Source: Martinezella tropici (GTDB taxonomy: Bacteria; Pseudomonadota; Alphaproteobacteria; Rhizobiales; Rhizobiaceae). Taken from it: a DNA stretch of 64,000 nucleotides. The number at the start of each line of letters is the position of its first letter. Position 1 is the stretch's first letter. Below are positions 1 through 7,886 of the stretch, piece after piece. Location: assembly GCF_003287875.1 (NCBI RefSeq), contig NZ_QMKK01000015.1:1-64000 (forward strand). The letters run 5' to 3'. The notes below the pieces were generated by a model, which was given only the letters and a program-made list of their open reading frames with translations, was not told the DNA's origin and searched no databases. The position numbers and the translations under genes are program-made.

Positions 1-29
1 TGAGACCCCATGTCCTTAGCCGGCAGGGT

Positions 30-100
30 GGCTCGTCTCGCATTATGTTCAGAACGAGGGTTAGCTGCAGCGCCAGAGCCTCAAACATAGGAGACGAGCC
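30..100 (+). repeat. Inverted repeat in transposase 5' leader
   Basis: A perfect 10-base inverted repeat (30-39 and 91-100) encloses 51 bases and ends directly at the transposase start codon. The left arm is also part of block A of the element. It could form a stem in the transposase mRNA or in a guide-type RNA of the element. Confidence 0.5.
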
Positions 101-1225
101 GTGGTCGATGATATCGCAGTTTACGTTGGTTTGGATGTGAGCAAGGAAAAAATCGCGATCGGTCTGGCGGAAGCGGGCCGCAAAGGTGAGGTTCGCTATT
201 ACGGCGAAATTGCCAACCGTGCTGATGCGGTGCGCAAATTTGTCGACAAGCTTGCTGGACGTCACGGACGCCTGTGCCTTTGCTATGAGGCCGGCCCGAC
301 AGGTTATGGATTGTATCGTCAACTTCGCGATCTTGGCCATGAATGCCTTGTCGTCGCGCCATCGCTGGTTCCGACCCGTCCGGGGCTTCAGATCAAGACG
401 GATCGCCGCGATGCTGTCGCGCTTGCCGCGTTGTTGCGCGCTGGTGAACTGTCGTCCATCTGGGTTCCCGACGAGACACATGAGGCCATGCGCGATCTCT
501 GCCGGGCAAGGGAAGTGACGGTCTCGGATCTACGGCGCGCGCGCCAGCATCTTTTATCGTTCCTGCTCCGGCACGGGCGGGTCTTCGAAGGCCGCTCTCA
601 TTGGACAAGAGCTCATCGAAACTGGCTGGCGACACAGCGCTTTGATCACCGTGCGCAGCAGATCGCTATGGAAGAATATATTCGTGCCATCGAGCAAATC
701 GAGGAACGGCGTGAGCGGTTGACCCGGCAGATGGTGGCGCTCTTGCCGGACTGGTCGCTTAACCCTGTCGTCGAAGCGATCCAGGCCCTGCGCGGTGTCG
801 CACAGATCTCGGCGGTGACACTGGTATCGGAGATCGGCGACTTCAGACGCTTCAACAATCCCCGGCAGTTCATGGCATGGCTGGGTCTGGTTCCCAAAGA
901 GCGCTCGACCGGGGCCAGCGTGTCGCGGGGTTCAATCACGAAGGCCGGCAACACCCGTGCGCGGCGCATGCTGGTCGAAGGCGCATGGACCTATAGATTG
1001 CCTGCGCGTGTAAGCCAGGAAATCCTGAAACGAACGGAGGGGCTGCCTGAAGCGATCAGGGCGATCGCCTGGAAGGCGCAGGTGCGGCTATGCCAACGAT
1101 ATCGGCGCATGCAGGCTAGTGGCCGCCCCACAAACATCGTCATCGTCGCCATCGCGCGCGAGCTCGCTGCCTTCGCCTGGGCGATTGCGACGACAGTTCC
1201 CATTACCCCAACAAAGGCAGCCTGA
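101..1225 (+). CDS. IS110-family transposase
   Basis: This 374-residue protein has the two-part layout of IS110/IS1111 transposases. The N-terminal DEDD RuvC-like domain (about residues 5-160) opens with GLDVSKEK, which carries the first catalytic Asp. The C-terminal Tnp_IS110 domain (about residues 225-330) includes IGDFRRFNNPRQFMAWLGLVP and the serine-containing segment STGASVSRGSITKAGN. Such enzymes move a circular intermediate without DDE chemistry, guided in characterised cases by an element-encoded bridge RNA. The start is GTG at 101, preceded by a good ribosome site (AGGAG, 89-93); there is no in-frame ATG nearby. The reading frame is intact, so the element may be active. There are no passenger genes. 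Confidence 0.93.
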   Translation: MVDDIAVYVGLDVSKEKIAIGLAEAGRKGEVRYYGEIANRADAVRKFVDKLAGRHGRLCLCYEAGPTGYGLYRQLRDLGHECLVVAPSLVPTRPGLQIKTDRRDAVALAALLRAGELSSIWVPDETHEAMRDLCRAREVTVSDLRRARQHLLSFLLRHGRVFEGRSHWTRAHRNWLATQRFDHRAQQIAMEEYIRAIEQIEERRERLTRQMVALLPDWSLNPVVEAIQALRGVAQISAVTLVSEIGDFRRFNNPRQFMAWLGLVPKERSTGASVSRGSITKAGNTRARRMLVEGAWTYRLPARVSQEILKRTEGLPEAIRAIAWKAQVRLCQRYRRMQASGRPTNIVIVAIARELAAFAWAIATTVPITPTKAA

Positions 1226-1434
1226 CGAAAAGGCATCAAGGGAAAGGAGAAAACAAGTTCAATTCCATCACGCTGTTTATTGCTGGGCGTGGCGGCCGGT
1301 CAGGGTAACCCTCGTTGTGATTCTGCGAGCCTGAAACGGCAACACGCGCCATGTGAGACAGAGGAAGGCCCGAGACGAACCACGGTCCTGCGGTATCCAA
1401 CCCGCGCATCAGAGTCTGATCAACCGTCGTCTCA
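1226..1434 (+). other. Non-coding right part of the IS; candidate bridge/seek RNA region
   Basis: There is no convincing ORF between the transposase stop and the next gene. The stretch contains inverted block B (1306-1316) and block A (1371-1383). In the IS1111 branch the target-recognition RNA is encoded downstream of the transposase, so this is the place to look. The RNA itself is inferred, not seen. Confidence 0.35.
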
Positions 1435-1571
1435 ATGCCGCCGCGTCCTGCAATAACCAGCCCGTTTCTTTCGGCGCTGAAAAGCGAAACGAAAACCTAT
1501 ACCCCAATCCTTGAAAACGGACATGAGAATCACAAATTCTTCAAATCCAAAACTATTTTATGGGTATGTGA

Positions 1572-1679
1572 CCTAGAGCAATTCCAGGAAAAGTGCATAG
1601 CAGTTTTCCGTCCGGAATTGCGCAAATACAAATGGATAGAGCGTTTTCGCGATTCGAAGAAAAGCGAGAAGGCTCTAGG
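1572..1679 (+). repeat. RIME-type 108-bp rhizobial palindromic repeat, copy A
   Basis: This 108-base element is bounded by CCTAGAGC and GCTCTAGG. It matches the reverse complement of 17813-17920 over its whole length with scattered differences. It contains two palindromes: AATTCCAGGAAAAGTG with its partner around the TTTTCCGTCCGGAATT arm, and GATAGAGCG with GCTCTAGG. The size, mosaic palindromes and intergenic position match the RIME1 family described in Rhizobiaceae. It lies inside the upstream part of a longer reading frame (1435-2199), which argues that the N-terminal part of that frame is not real protein. Confidence 0.85.
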
Positions 1680-1707
1680 CTCGCACGGCCATCGATCTGA
1701 TTTTGAA

Positions 1708-1734
1708 GAAGCGGCGCGGAAAACGCGCCGCTTC
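1708..1734. terminator. Strong hairpin after RIME copy A, possible terminator
   Basis: A perfect 11-base-pair stem (1708-1718 with 1724-1734) has a GAAAA loop and is followed by TCCTGTTTT on the plus strand and preceded by TTTTGAA. The T tract is weak, so it may be a terminator or an mRNA-stabilising stem ahead of the 1789 gene. Confidence 0.35.
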
Positions 1735-1788
1735 TCCTGTTTTGCGGATAAGATCCCGGCAGTATTATTCCAACGCAGTGTGCAGGCA

Positions 1789-2199
1789 ATGATCTGGTTC
1801 GACGCAGTTCTGGAACATCCGGCGGACGATGACCTGCTGAGAGGCCGCATCGCGGCGATGCTTGATCTGCGCACGCAGAGCGTGGACATCGTCCACGACA
1901 TCGGCGAAATGCGCGATGCGCCCGTCACTTGCGTGGTCGGTGGCGCATCGGAAGACGCCTATTCGCAAATCGTGACCATCTATCTTTCGGGGGATCTTCA
2001 ACAGCCCGATATCATTGAAAGTGGCGCACGCCTTGCACGACTGCTCGGCAGATCGTTGCTTCTTGCGGATGACGCCACCTCGGACCCCTACTCGTTCATT
2101 CTCGTGTCCGAGACCGGGGTTCGGTCGGTCGTATCGGTCGATCCCGGCGAGCTGGACATGCACGACCGTTACGTGATCCAGGCGCGACAGGAGCGTTAG
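1789..2199 (+). CDS. Small hypothetical protein
   Basis: I do not recognise this 136-residue protein. The ATG at 1789 (MIWFDAVLEH) is chosen because the frame further upstream runs through the RIME repeat and a hairpin. Codon use from here on is typical of the chromosome, with GC-rich third positions. No signal peptide, membrane segment or cysteine motif is visible. The second half has regular alternating beta/alpha character (TCVVGGASEDAYSQIVTIYL, then ARLARLLGRSLLLADD). No strong ribosome site is seen before 1789, so the start is uncertain. It converges on the iron permease-like gene 12 bases downstream. Confidence 0.55.
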   Translation: MIWFDAVLEHPADDDLLRGRIAAMLDLRTQSVDIVHDIGEMRDAPVTCVVGGASEDAYSQIVTIYLSGDLQQPDIIESGARLARLLGRSLLLADDATSDPYSFILVSETGVRSVVSVDPGELDMHDRYVIQARQER

Positions 2200-2210
2200 G
2201 CGACTGGAGT

Positions 2211-2651
2211 CTATCGGCTCGGCGCCTCTACGTTTCGCGTCTGATTTTTCCGGCGGACCGACCTTTGCGGCGATCCTCTATTGCTGTTGTCGTCACGCCT
2301 GGCCGCCTTCTCCACCAGACGGTCGAGATGCTTCAAATCCTCCTCGTCCAGGTTCTCGATGCCGATGAAGCGATTCTCCGCGGCACTGGTCAGGATGAGT
2401 TCGTTGAGCTTGGCCTGGATGGCACGCGTATCGCGCGTCTGCGCGTTCTGCAACAAAAAGACCATCAGGAAGGTGATGATCGTCGTGCCTGTGTTTATGA
2501 TGAGCTGCCAAGTCTCGGAAAAGCTGAAGATCGGCCCGGTCAAGCCCCAGACGACGACCGACAGCAGCGCCAGTATGAAAACAACCGGTTTTCCCGCCCC
2601 TTCTGAAACCACCGTGGCGAAACGAGCGAAGATATGTTTAAGCCTTGCCAT
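2211..2651 (-). CDS. Low-affinity iron permease family membrane protein
   Basis: This protein of about 146 residues has two hydrophobic segments (VVFILALLSVVVWGLTGPIF and LIINTGTTIITFLMVFLLQN). They are followed by the conserved soluble helix with NAQTRDTRAIQAKLNELI, the signature of the low-affinity iron permease / PF04120 family. The C-terminus is a charged tail. Three start codons lie close together (2660, 2657, 2651); 2651 (MARLKHIF) is best spaced from the GAGG at its 5' side. An EcfG-type promoter lies about 70 bases upstream, so membership of the general stress response is likely. Iron transport by small bacterial members of this family is weakly supported; the role here is inferred from family only. 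Confidence 0.8.
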   Translation of the reverse strand: MARLKHIFARFATVVSEGAGKPVVFILALLSVVVWGLTGPIFSFSETWQLIINTGTTIITFLMVFLLQNAQTRDTRAIQAKLNELILTSAAENRFIGIENLDEEDLKHLDRLVEKAARRDDNSNRGSPQRSVRRKNQTRNVEAPSR

Positions 2652-2718
2652 GAACATCATCCTCGGCTGAACCCACCTATCTCTCGAACTATTCCAGTTC
2701 GCGGGATAGACGCAGATC

Positions 2719-2743
2719 AACGCTGCAAGGTCACGCTGGTTCC
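2719..2743 (-). promoter_or_regulatory. EcfG (general stress response) promoter
   Basis: Read on the minus strand the site is GGAAC (2743-2739), 16 bases, then CGTT (2722-2719). This matches the consensus GGAAC-N16/17-CGTT of alphaproteobacterial EcfG/RpoE2 sigma factors exactly. The -10 element is about 70 bases upstream of the iron permease-like start at 2651. Confidence 0.7.
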
Positions 2744-2762
2744 CGCCTAGGAGACGGGAACC
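2739..2762 (-). terminator. Hairpin downstream of the DUF2189 gene
   Basis: An 8-base-pair stem (2739-2746 with 2755-2762) starts 17 bases after the DUF2189 stop. There is no T run, so its strength is doubtful. Its distal arm overlaps the GGAAC of the EcfG promoter of the next gene. Confidence 0.4.
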
Positions 2763-2778
2763 AATGACAAGCCGGCGC

Positions 2779-3585
2779 CTAGTGAGGCTCGGCTGGCACC
2801 ACAAGCTTGCGATAGAGATGCCAGGTGGCATGCCCGAGTATGGGCATGATCACGGCCAGCCCCGCAAAGATCGGAATCGTGCCGATCACCAGCAGTGCCG
2901 CCACAATCAGGCCCCAGACCGCCACCGGTATCGGATTGATCAGCGTCGCCCGGATGCTGGCGTCGATCGCGGCCACGACGCCGACATCGCGGTCCAGCAG
3001 CAGCGGGAAGGTAACGACCGTGGTCGCCAGCACGACAAGCGCAAAGATGAAGCCGAGGAGATTGCCCCAGAACATCATCGCTATGCCTTCGGGCGTGGTC
3101 AGGATAGTCGACACGAAGGATGTGAGCTTCGGCGGCGCGCCATCACCGAAATAGAAGAAGTAGAGATTCTGCGCCACGAAGAGCCAGACGATGAAAAGGC
3201 CGAACAGCAAGAGGCCGGCAACGATGATCGACGGCAAGGCTGGTGAGAAACGGACCTCGAAAGCATGGCTCCATGACGTATCCAGCCCCTTCTCCCGCCG
3301 TCGGCTGATCTCGTAGAGGCCGATTGCCGCGATGGGACCCAGCAGGGCAAAGCCTGACATCAATGGAAACAGCAGTGGCAGCAGGTTCTGGTCCGTGCTC
3401 CAGATCGCAAGCGCAATGCCTGCAATCGGATACATCAGGCACAGGAACACATAGTGCGATGGCTTTTCGCTGAAGTCGTCCAGCCCCATTTTCAGGGCAT
3501 CGACGAGGTCAGCAATGCCGATCTTGCGGATGGCCGGGCGGCTGAATGTATGGTCCGCTCCTGCCATGACGTGAAAGGCCGTCAT
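2779..3585 (-). CDS. DUF2189 family integral membrane protein
   Basis: This 268-residue protein has about six membrane-spanning segments, including YVFLCLMYPIAGIALAIW, PLLFPLMSGFALLGPIAAIG, ALPSIIVAGLLLFGLFIVWL and VAVWGLIVAALLVIGTIPIF. The N-terminal part (RKIGIADLVDALKMGLDDF) and the GLYEISRRREKG loop are typical of the DUF2189 (cytochrome-c-oxidase-subunit-I-like) family found next to housekeeping genes in alphaproteobacteria. The start at 3585 is preceded by an excellent GGAGGAG ribosome site; the longer frame to 3639 lacks one. Function is unknown. Confidence 0.85.
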   Translation of the reverse strand: MTAFHVMAGADHTFSRPAIRKIGIADLVDALKMGLDDFSEKPSHYVFLCLMYPIAGIALAIWSTDQNLLPLLFPLMSGFALLGPIAAIGLYEISRRREKGLDTSWSHAFEVRFSPALPSIIVAGLLLFGLFIVWLFVAQNLYFFYFGDGAPPKLTSFVSTILTTPEGIAMMFWGNLLGFIFALVVLATTVVTFPLLLDRDVGVVAAIDASIRATLINPIPVAVWGLIVAALLVIGTIPIFAGLAVIMPILGHATWHLYRKLVVPAEPH

Positions 3586-3755
3586 GATGCTCTCCTCCTC
3601 AACCTCGATGTGCTCGGCTGGCGGCGCAAATGGCGGCAAAATTGGTTGCCGACATCCTCATTCGCTACCGGCAGCCGCGATATTAGCAAATTTTGCCGCA
3701 ATTGTCGCCTTTCTCACTTGACAGTTGAGCTCCCCTTTTCCACATCGGCGCAATC

Positions 3756-4310
3756 ATGAAAGCCTCCGACGCAAACATTCTCATCATTCCCGGTTATACG
3801 AATTCCGGCCCCGACCACTGGCAGACGCGCTGGGAGCAGAAGCTCTCGACCGCGCGGCGCGTGGACCAGGCGGAATGGTCGAAGCCGGTGCGCGATGACT
3901 GGGTCGCCCGCATTGCCGAGGAAGTGAACGCTTCGGATAAGCCCGTTGTCCTCGTCGCGCATTCGCTCGGCGTCCCCTCGGCGATCCATGCGATCCCGCA
4001 TTTCCGCAACAAGATTGCCGGCGCCTTCTTCGTGGCACCGCCCGATGTCGCCAATCCGGATATCCGGCCGAAGCATCTGATGACCTTCGGTCCCTATCCG
4101 CGCGATCCGCTGCCGTTTCCCTCTGTTACCATTGCAAGCCGCAACGATCCTTTCGGCAGTTATGAGCATGCGGATGATGTTGCCAGCAGCTGGGGTTCGC
4201 TGCTGATCGATGCCGGTGAAGCCGGTCATATCAATACCGAATCCGGGCATGGTCCCTGGCCTGAAGGCACGATGGTCTTCGCCAAATTCCTCAGCCAGCT
4301 GAAGCCTTGA
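3756..4310 (+). CDS. RBBP9/YdeN-type alpha/beta hydrolase
   Basis: This 184-residue serine hydrolase belongs to the RBBP9/YdeN family (PF06821). The N-terminal ILIIPGYTNSGPDHWQTRWE is the family signature. The nucleophile is in VLVAHSLGVPSA (about residues 65-76), and the C-terminal HINTESGHGPWPEG supplies the His. The length is normal for the family. It is intracellular, with no signal peptide, and its substrate is unknown. It stands alone, divergent from the DUF2189 gene. Confidence 0.88.
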   Translation: MKASDANILIIPGYTNSGPDHWQTRWEQKLSTARRVDQAEWSKPVRDDWVARIAEEVNASDKPVVLVAHSLGVPSAIHAIPHFRNKIAGAFFVAPPDVANPDIRPKHLMTFGPYPRDPLPFPSVTIASRNDPFGSYEHADDVASSWGSLLIDAGEAGHINTESGHGPWPEGTMVFAKFLSQLKP

Positions 4311-4351
4311 TTGCGGTGGAACAACGGTGGGTAGAAGCACGCCTCGCCTCA

Positions 4352-4415
4352 CTAGCCTGTGAAGTAGCAGGCACCTTCATTCCATCGTCAGATAAAAGCC
4401 TGTAAAACAGGCTAG
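4352..4415 (+). promoter_or_regulatory. Switchable hairpins in the purC leader
   Basis: AGCCTGT (4397-4403) can pair locally with ACAGGCT (4407-4413; 7 base pairs, AAA loop). The same right arm extended to 4407-4415 is also fully complementary to 4352-4360 (9 base pairs). The two pairings exclude each other. Whether the region is transcribed with purC is not shown. Confidence 0.35.
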
Positions 4416-4487
4416 CAAAGGATCCCGATTCCCAGCATTGGCACCCCGTCAAGGCCGGAATTCCGAGGAAGGAGGCGCAGGCGGATT

Positions 4488-4579
4488 GTGAATTCGCTTC
4501 TTATCCGTTATGGGGACGCCCACATATGATCCACTTGCGCTATACCGTAAGCGCCAAAGACAGAGAACAATACCAATGA
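4488..4579 (+). other. Two chained mini-ORFs overlapping the purC start
   Basis: A 13-codon frame starting with GTG at 4488, behind AAGGAGG at 4470-4476, ends at TGA 4527-4529. That stop overlaps the ATG (4526) of a 17-codon frame, [17 protein letters not shown], whose TGA (4577-4579) in turn overlaps the purC ATG (4576). purC itself has no clear ribosome site. The arrangement suggests translational coupling, but both frames are short and unverified. Confidence 0.35.
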
Positions 4580-5340
4580 ACCGTCGCCGCCGTATTTACG
4601 AGGGCAAGGCCAAGATCCTTTATGAAGGGCCTGAGCCGGGCACGCTGATCCAGTTCTTCAAGGACGATGCCACCGCCTTCAACAAGAAGAAGCACGAAGT
4701 CATCGATGGCAAGGGTGTTCTGAACAATCGCATCTGCGAATATATTTTCAGCCATCTGAACAAGATCGGCATTCCCACGCACTTCATCCGCCGCCTCAAC
4801 ATGCGCGAGCAGCTGATCAAGGAAGTGGAGATGATTCCGCTCGAGATCGTCGTGCGCAATGTCGCCGCCGGCTCGCTCGCCAAGCGCCTCGGCATCGAGG
4901 AAGGCGTCGTGCTGCCGCGCTCGATCATCGAGTTCTACTACAAGTCCGACGCACTCGAAGATCCGATGGTCTCCGAGGAGCACATCACGGCTTTCGGCTG
5001 GGCCAATCCGGCCGAACTCGATGACATCATGGCACTCGCCATCCGCGTCAACGATTTCATGACCGGCCTTTTCCTCGGCGTCGGCATCCAGCTCGTCGAT
5101 TTCAAGATCGAATGCGGCCGCCTCTTCGAAGGCGACATGATGCGCATCATTCTGGCAGACGAGATCTCACCGGACAGCTGCCGTCTCTGGGACATCGAAA
5201 CCCGGGAGAAGATGGACAAGGATCGTTTCCGCCGCGACCTCGGCGGCCTGTTGGAAGCCTATTCCGAAGTGGCGCGCCGCCTCGGCATCATCAATGAAAA
5301 CGAACCCGTGCGCGGCACGGGCCCGGTTCTCGTCAAGTAA
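4576..5340 (+). CDS. purC: Phosphoribosylaminoimidazole-succinocarboxamide synthase
   Basis: This is SAICAR synthetase, which joins CAIR and aspartate using ATP in de novo purine synthesis (cytoplasm). The 254-residue protein starts [18 protein letters not shown] and has the family motifs [12 protein letters not shown], the central [17 protein letters not shown], and [10 protein letters not shown] near residue 175. The ATG at 4576 gives the standard length; an in-frame ATG at 4510 would add a basic non-conserved leader. It is followed by purS (17-base gap) and purQ, so purC-purS-purQ is an operon. Confidence 0.97.
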   Translation: MNRRRRIYEGKAKILYEGPEPGTLIQFFKDDATAFNKKKHEVIDGKGVLNNRICEYIFSHLNKIGIPTHFIRRLNMREQLIKEVEMIPLEIVVRNVAAGSLAKRLGIEEGVVLPRSIIEFYYKSDALEDPMVSEEHITAFGWANPAELDDIMALAIRVNDFMTGLFLGVGIQLVDFKIECGRLFEGDMMRIILADEISPDSCRLWDIETREKMDKDRFRRDLGGLLEAYSEVARRLGIINENEPVRGTGPVLVK

Positions 5341-5357
5341 GTTCAGAAAGGACAATC

Positions 5358-5600
5358 GTGATCAAGGCTCGTGTAACCGTCACGCTGAAGAACGGCGTTC
5401 TCGATCCGCAGGGCAAGGCAATCGAAGGTGCGCTCGGCGCACTCGGCTTTGACGGCGTCCATCAGGTCCGCCAGGGCAAGGTCTTCGACCTCGAGCTGGA
5501 AGGTGCCGACAAGGGCAAGGCCGAGGCGGACCTCAGGGCCATGTGCGAGAAGCTTCTCGCCAACACGGTGATCGAGAACTTCAGCATTTCGATCGACTGA
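5358..5600 (+). CDS. purS: FGAM synthase subunit PurS
   Basis: This is the 80-residue small subunit of the three-part formylglycinamidine ribonucleotide synthase (PurS-PurQ-PurL). It bridges the glutaminase and synthetase and helps pass ammonia. It shows the typical N-terminal strand ([21 protein letters not shown]) and the [15 protein letters not shown] motif. The start is GTG, with AGAAAGGA 8 bases upstream. It lies between purC and purQ. Confidence 0.95.
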   Translation: MIKARVTVTLKNGVLDPQGKAIEGALGALGFDGVHQVRQGKVFDLELEGADKGKAEADLRAMCEKLLANTVIENFSISID

Positions 5601-5703
5601 TTGTCCTCTTTCGCGAGCCGTGCTTCCTTTGCCTGAGGCAATGGGGTATGGCTCACGAAGACCATTCCAGCGATTACTCTTCGCCTATTGCGGGACCAGC
5701 ATC

Positions 5704-6375
5704 ATGAAATCAGCAGTCGTCCAACTCCCCGGCCTCAATCGCGATCGCGACATGATTGCGGCACTGACCAAGATTTCCGGTCATGCGCCGGTGACGGTCT
5801 GGCAGACCGAAACCGAAATCCCTGATGTCGACCTGATCGTCATTCCCGGCGGTTTCTCCTATGGCGATTATCTGCGCTGCGGAGCAATTGCCGCCCGCAT
5901 GCCGATCATGCAGGCGATCAAGGACAAGGCCGACAAGGGCGTCAAGGTTTTGGGCGTCTGCAACGGTTTCCAGATCCTGCTTGAAGCCGGCATGCTGCCT
6001 GGCGCGCTGATGCGCAACGCCTCGCTGAAATTCGTCTGCCGCGAAGTGAAGCTGGAAGTCGTCAATGCCGAGACGGACTTCACCGCCGCCTACGCCAAGG
6101 GCCAGGTCATCCGCAGCCCGGTCGCGCATCACGACGGCAACTATTTCGCCGATGCCGAGACGCTGAAGGCGATCGAAGACAACGGCCAGGTGGTCTTCCG
6201 CTACGCCGAAGGCACGAACCCCAACGGCTCGGTCAACGACATCGCCGGCGTGATGAACGCCAAGGGCAACGTGCTTGGCATGATGCCGCATCCGGAAAAC
6301 CTGATCGAGGCCGCCCATGGCGGCAGCGACGGCCGCGGATTGTTCGCCTCCGCGCTCGGTGTGGTCGCCGCCTGA
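5704..6375 (+). CDS. purQ: FGAM synthase glutaminase subunit PurQ
   Basis: This class I glutamine amidotransferase of 223 residues feeds ammonia to PurL. The nucleophile Cys is in [13 protein letters not shown] (about residue 86). The His-Glu pair is in [14 protein letters not shown] near residue 195-200. [15 protein letters not shown] is the usual PurQ motif. The start [16 protein letters not shown] at 5704 is conserved; the frame to 5620 lacks family similarity. It is the third gene of the purCSQ operon, with a 103-base gap after purS. Confidence 0.97.
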   Translation: MKSAVVQLPGLNRDRDMIAALTKISGHAPVTVWQTETEIPDVDLIVIPGGFSYGDYLRCGAIAARMPIMQAIKDKADKGVKVLGVCNGFQILLEAGMLPGALMRNASLKFVCREVKLEVVNAETDFTAAYAKGQVIRSPVAHHDGNYFADAETLKAIEDNGQVVFRYAEGTNPNGSVNDIAGVMNAKGNVLGMMPHPENLIEAAHGGSDGRGLFASALGVVAA

Positions 6376-6498
6376 CACCAGGCCGATCCTATATCGAAAC
6401 CACGAAATCGGCGCCTTCGCATAAAACGGCACGGCGCCGAACCATGATCCGGCAGACCTCGGCAGAACAGCCCTAACCGCCTCACTGGAAAGAGATTG

Positions 6499-6906
6499 AT
6501 GCGCCCTCGCCTCCTGACAGGACTTTATTCCGCCGCCGCCATCGCGACGCTTGGGCTGCTGGTAACTTCGTGCGGCCCGCGGCCGCCGGCCATCACCGCG
6601 ACGGATCACAGCGCCCTGTCGACGATGGAACGTATCATGCTCAATGCCAGCGCCTGCTGGTTCAAGTCGTCGGACCCGGCCTTCGCCGGTTATCAGCTCT
6701 CTCCGGAGCTCAACTCCTTTACCGGTCGCCCGCGCATTCTTGTGGTCGACAAGAAACACCCGACCGGCCGGCCGTCGCTCGTCGTGCAAGCGGAAGGCAA
6801 TCCCGCACAATTGCAGGCCTTCGGTCCGATGATGTCGGGTGCCTCTGGCGGCCGCATCACCGGCGACGTCAATCGCTGGGCTGGTGGCTCCAAGGCTTGC
6901 AGCTAG
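6499..6906 (+). CDS. Small lipoprotein of unknown function
   Basis: This 135-residue protein has a type II signal peptide (RLLTGLYSAAAIATLGLLVTSC), with lipobox LVTSC putting the acylated Cys at about residue 25. The mature part has no recognised domain. It contains one further Cys pair candidate (ASACW and the terminal KACS), which could form a disulphide. AAGAGA lies just upstream of the ATG at 6499; a TTG at 6496 directly precedes it. It stands alone between purQ and the broken ATPase gene. Confidence 0.75.
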   Translation: MRPRLLTGLYSAAAIATLGLLVTSCGPRPPAITATDHSALSTMERIMLNASACWFKSSDPAFAGYQLSPELNSFTGRPRILVVDKKHPTGRPSLVVQAEGNPAQLQAFGPMMSGASGGRITGDVNRWAGGSKACS

Positions 6907-6987
6907 GCCAAAGGCCCGAGGCTGTTTTCCGCCTGAGCCACAATTACACCGGCGCATGACGTCCCCTCACTCTCAGGGATCATGGTC

Positions 6988-7519
6988 ATGGACAGGTTTG
7001 TCATTCTTTCCGGCTGCTCGGGAGGTGGAAAATCCACCCTATTGGAAGCGCTCAAGCGCCGCGGGCACCAGGCTATCGAAGAGCCGGGGCGACGCATCGT
7101 CGTCGAGGAGTTGGAAAGCGGCGGCTCCGCTTTGCCATGGGTCGATGCACCGGCATTCGCGCGCCGGGCAATCGCCATGTCGCTCGCAGATCGCGAGAAA
7201 GCAATAGCGTTTCCGGGGATTGTCTTCTTCGACAGAGGCTTGATCGACGCCGCATCGTCTCGAGCATTTGACGGGCGAGCCCGTGCTGGCTGCACTCGGT
7301 CAACTGCACCGCTACAACAGGCATGTCTTCCTGACCCCGCCATGGCCGGAAATCTATGTCGGCGATCGCGAAAGAAGGCACGATTTTACGGCGGCGGTTG
7401 CGGAATACGACCGATTGACCGCCGCCTATCCCGCGCTCGGCTATGAGGTGCATGTCCTGCCGAAGATCGGCATCGAGGAACGCGCTGACTTCATATATTC
7501 CGTTCTGGACCTCGAATAG
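6988..7519 (+). pseudogene. Frameshifted P-loop ATPase/kinase (AAA_28 type)
   Basis: The first half (frame of 6988) starts MDRFVILSGCSGGGKSTLLEAL, a Walker A P-loop, and continues to FFDRGLIDAAS. After TCG at about 7254 the family sequence continues in another frame (LEHLTGEPVLAALGQLHRYN ... WPEIYVGDRERRH ... to LDLE, stop 7519). One extra T near 7257 accounts for the shift. Restoring it would give an intact protein of about 176 residues, like those common in rhizobia as small AAA-family ATPases of unknown substrate. Left alone, the first frame reads on to 7446 with a foreign C-terminus. It could also be a sequencing error. Confidence 0.75.
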
Positions 7520-7558
7520 GCGGCGGACAGGCAGGGCTGCCCAGGTTTATCCGCCCGT

Positions 7559-7810
7559 TCAATCCCAGAAGAACGACTTCTTGGCTTCCGTCGCCGCCTC
7601 GAGCCGCGTCAGGCCGATGTCGCGCAGCTGATCATCCGTCAGGTCTCGTAGGACCCAGCGGCTCTCGCGCTTTTCCAGCCAATGCAGATAAATATTCCAA
7701 AGCCGAAGCGCCGGATGCGGCCTTGGCTGCGCCGTCCGGACTTTTACGCCTACCGAGGACGCGTCTTGCGCCTTGGTCGCGCAGATTGCATCTATTGTAC
7801 TCATCTTCAT
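7559..7810 (-). CDS. DUF1127 (YjiS-like) small protein
   Basis: This basic protein of about 83 residues carries a C-terminal DUF1127 domain: LWNIYLHWLEKRESRWVLRD, then LTDDQLRDIGLTRLEA. Members in Agrobacterium have been linked to RNA turnover and metabolism. The start may be 7810 (MKMSTID) or 7804 (MSTID); neither has a strong ribosome site. It is divergent from the MocR regulator (99-base intergenic region), a usual sign that the regulator controls it. A longer open frame running antisense into mocR is not real. Confidence 0.8.
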   Translation of the reverse strand: MKMSTIDAICATKAQDASSVGVKVRTAQPRPHPALRLWNIYLHWLEKRESRWVLRDLTDDQLRDIGLTRLEAATEAKKSFFWD

Positions 7811-7886
7811 TCTCACATGATGGTGACAATTTTCGCGTATCGAGCCAAACGATACAAATTGACTCATACGCTTGACTCCATAACAG

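Larger units (their letters stand above)
28..1383 (+). mobile_element. IS110-family (IS1111-like) insertion sequence, ends not fully resolved
   Basis: Minimum extent of the element as judged from matching inverted blocks around the transposase. Block A is 28-40, with its reverse complement at 1371-1383 (12 of 13 bases). Block B is 53-63, with a perfect 11-base reverse complement at 1306-1316. The spacing between A and B differs at the two ends (12 versus 54 bases), so these are subterminal structures rather than classical terminal repeats. Subterminal inverted repeats are known from the IS1111 branch of IS110. No target duplication could be defined, which is normal for IS110. The true left tip may lie at or before the window start. 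Confidence 0.6.

Noticed and set aside
1435..1788. N-terminal extension of the 1789 gene
   Set aside because: It runs through the 108-bp RIME-type repeat and a strong hairpin, so it is unlikely to be protein.
5710..6957. 415-codon minus-strand frame across purQ and the lipoprotein gene
   Set aside because: It is a shadow of purQ and the lipoprotein gene, with no recognisable domain.
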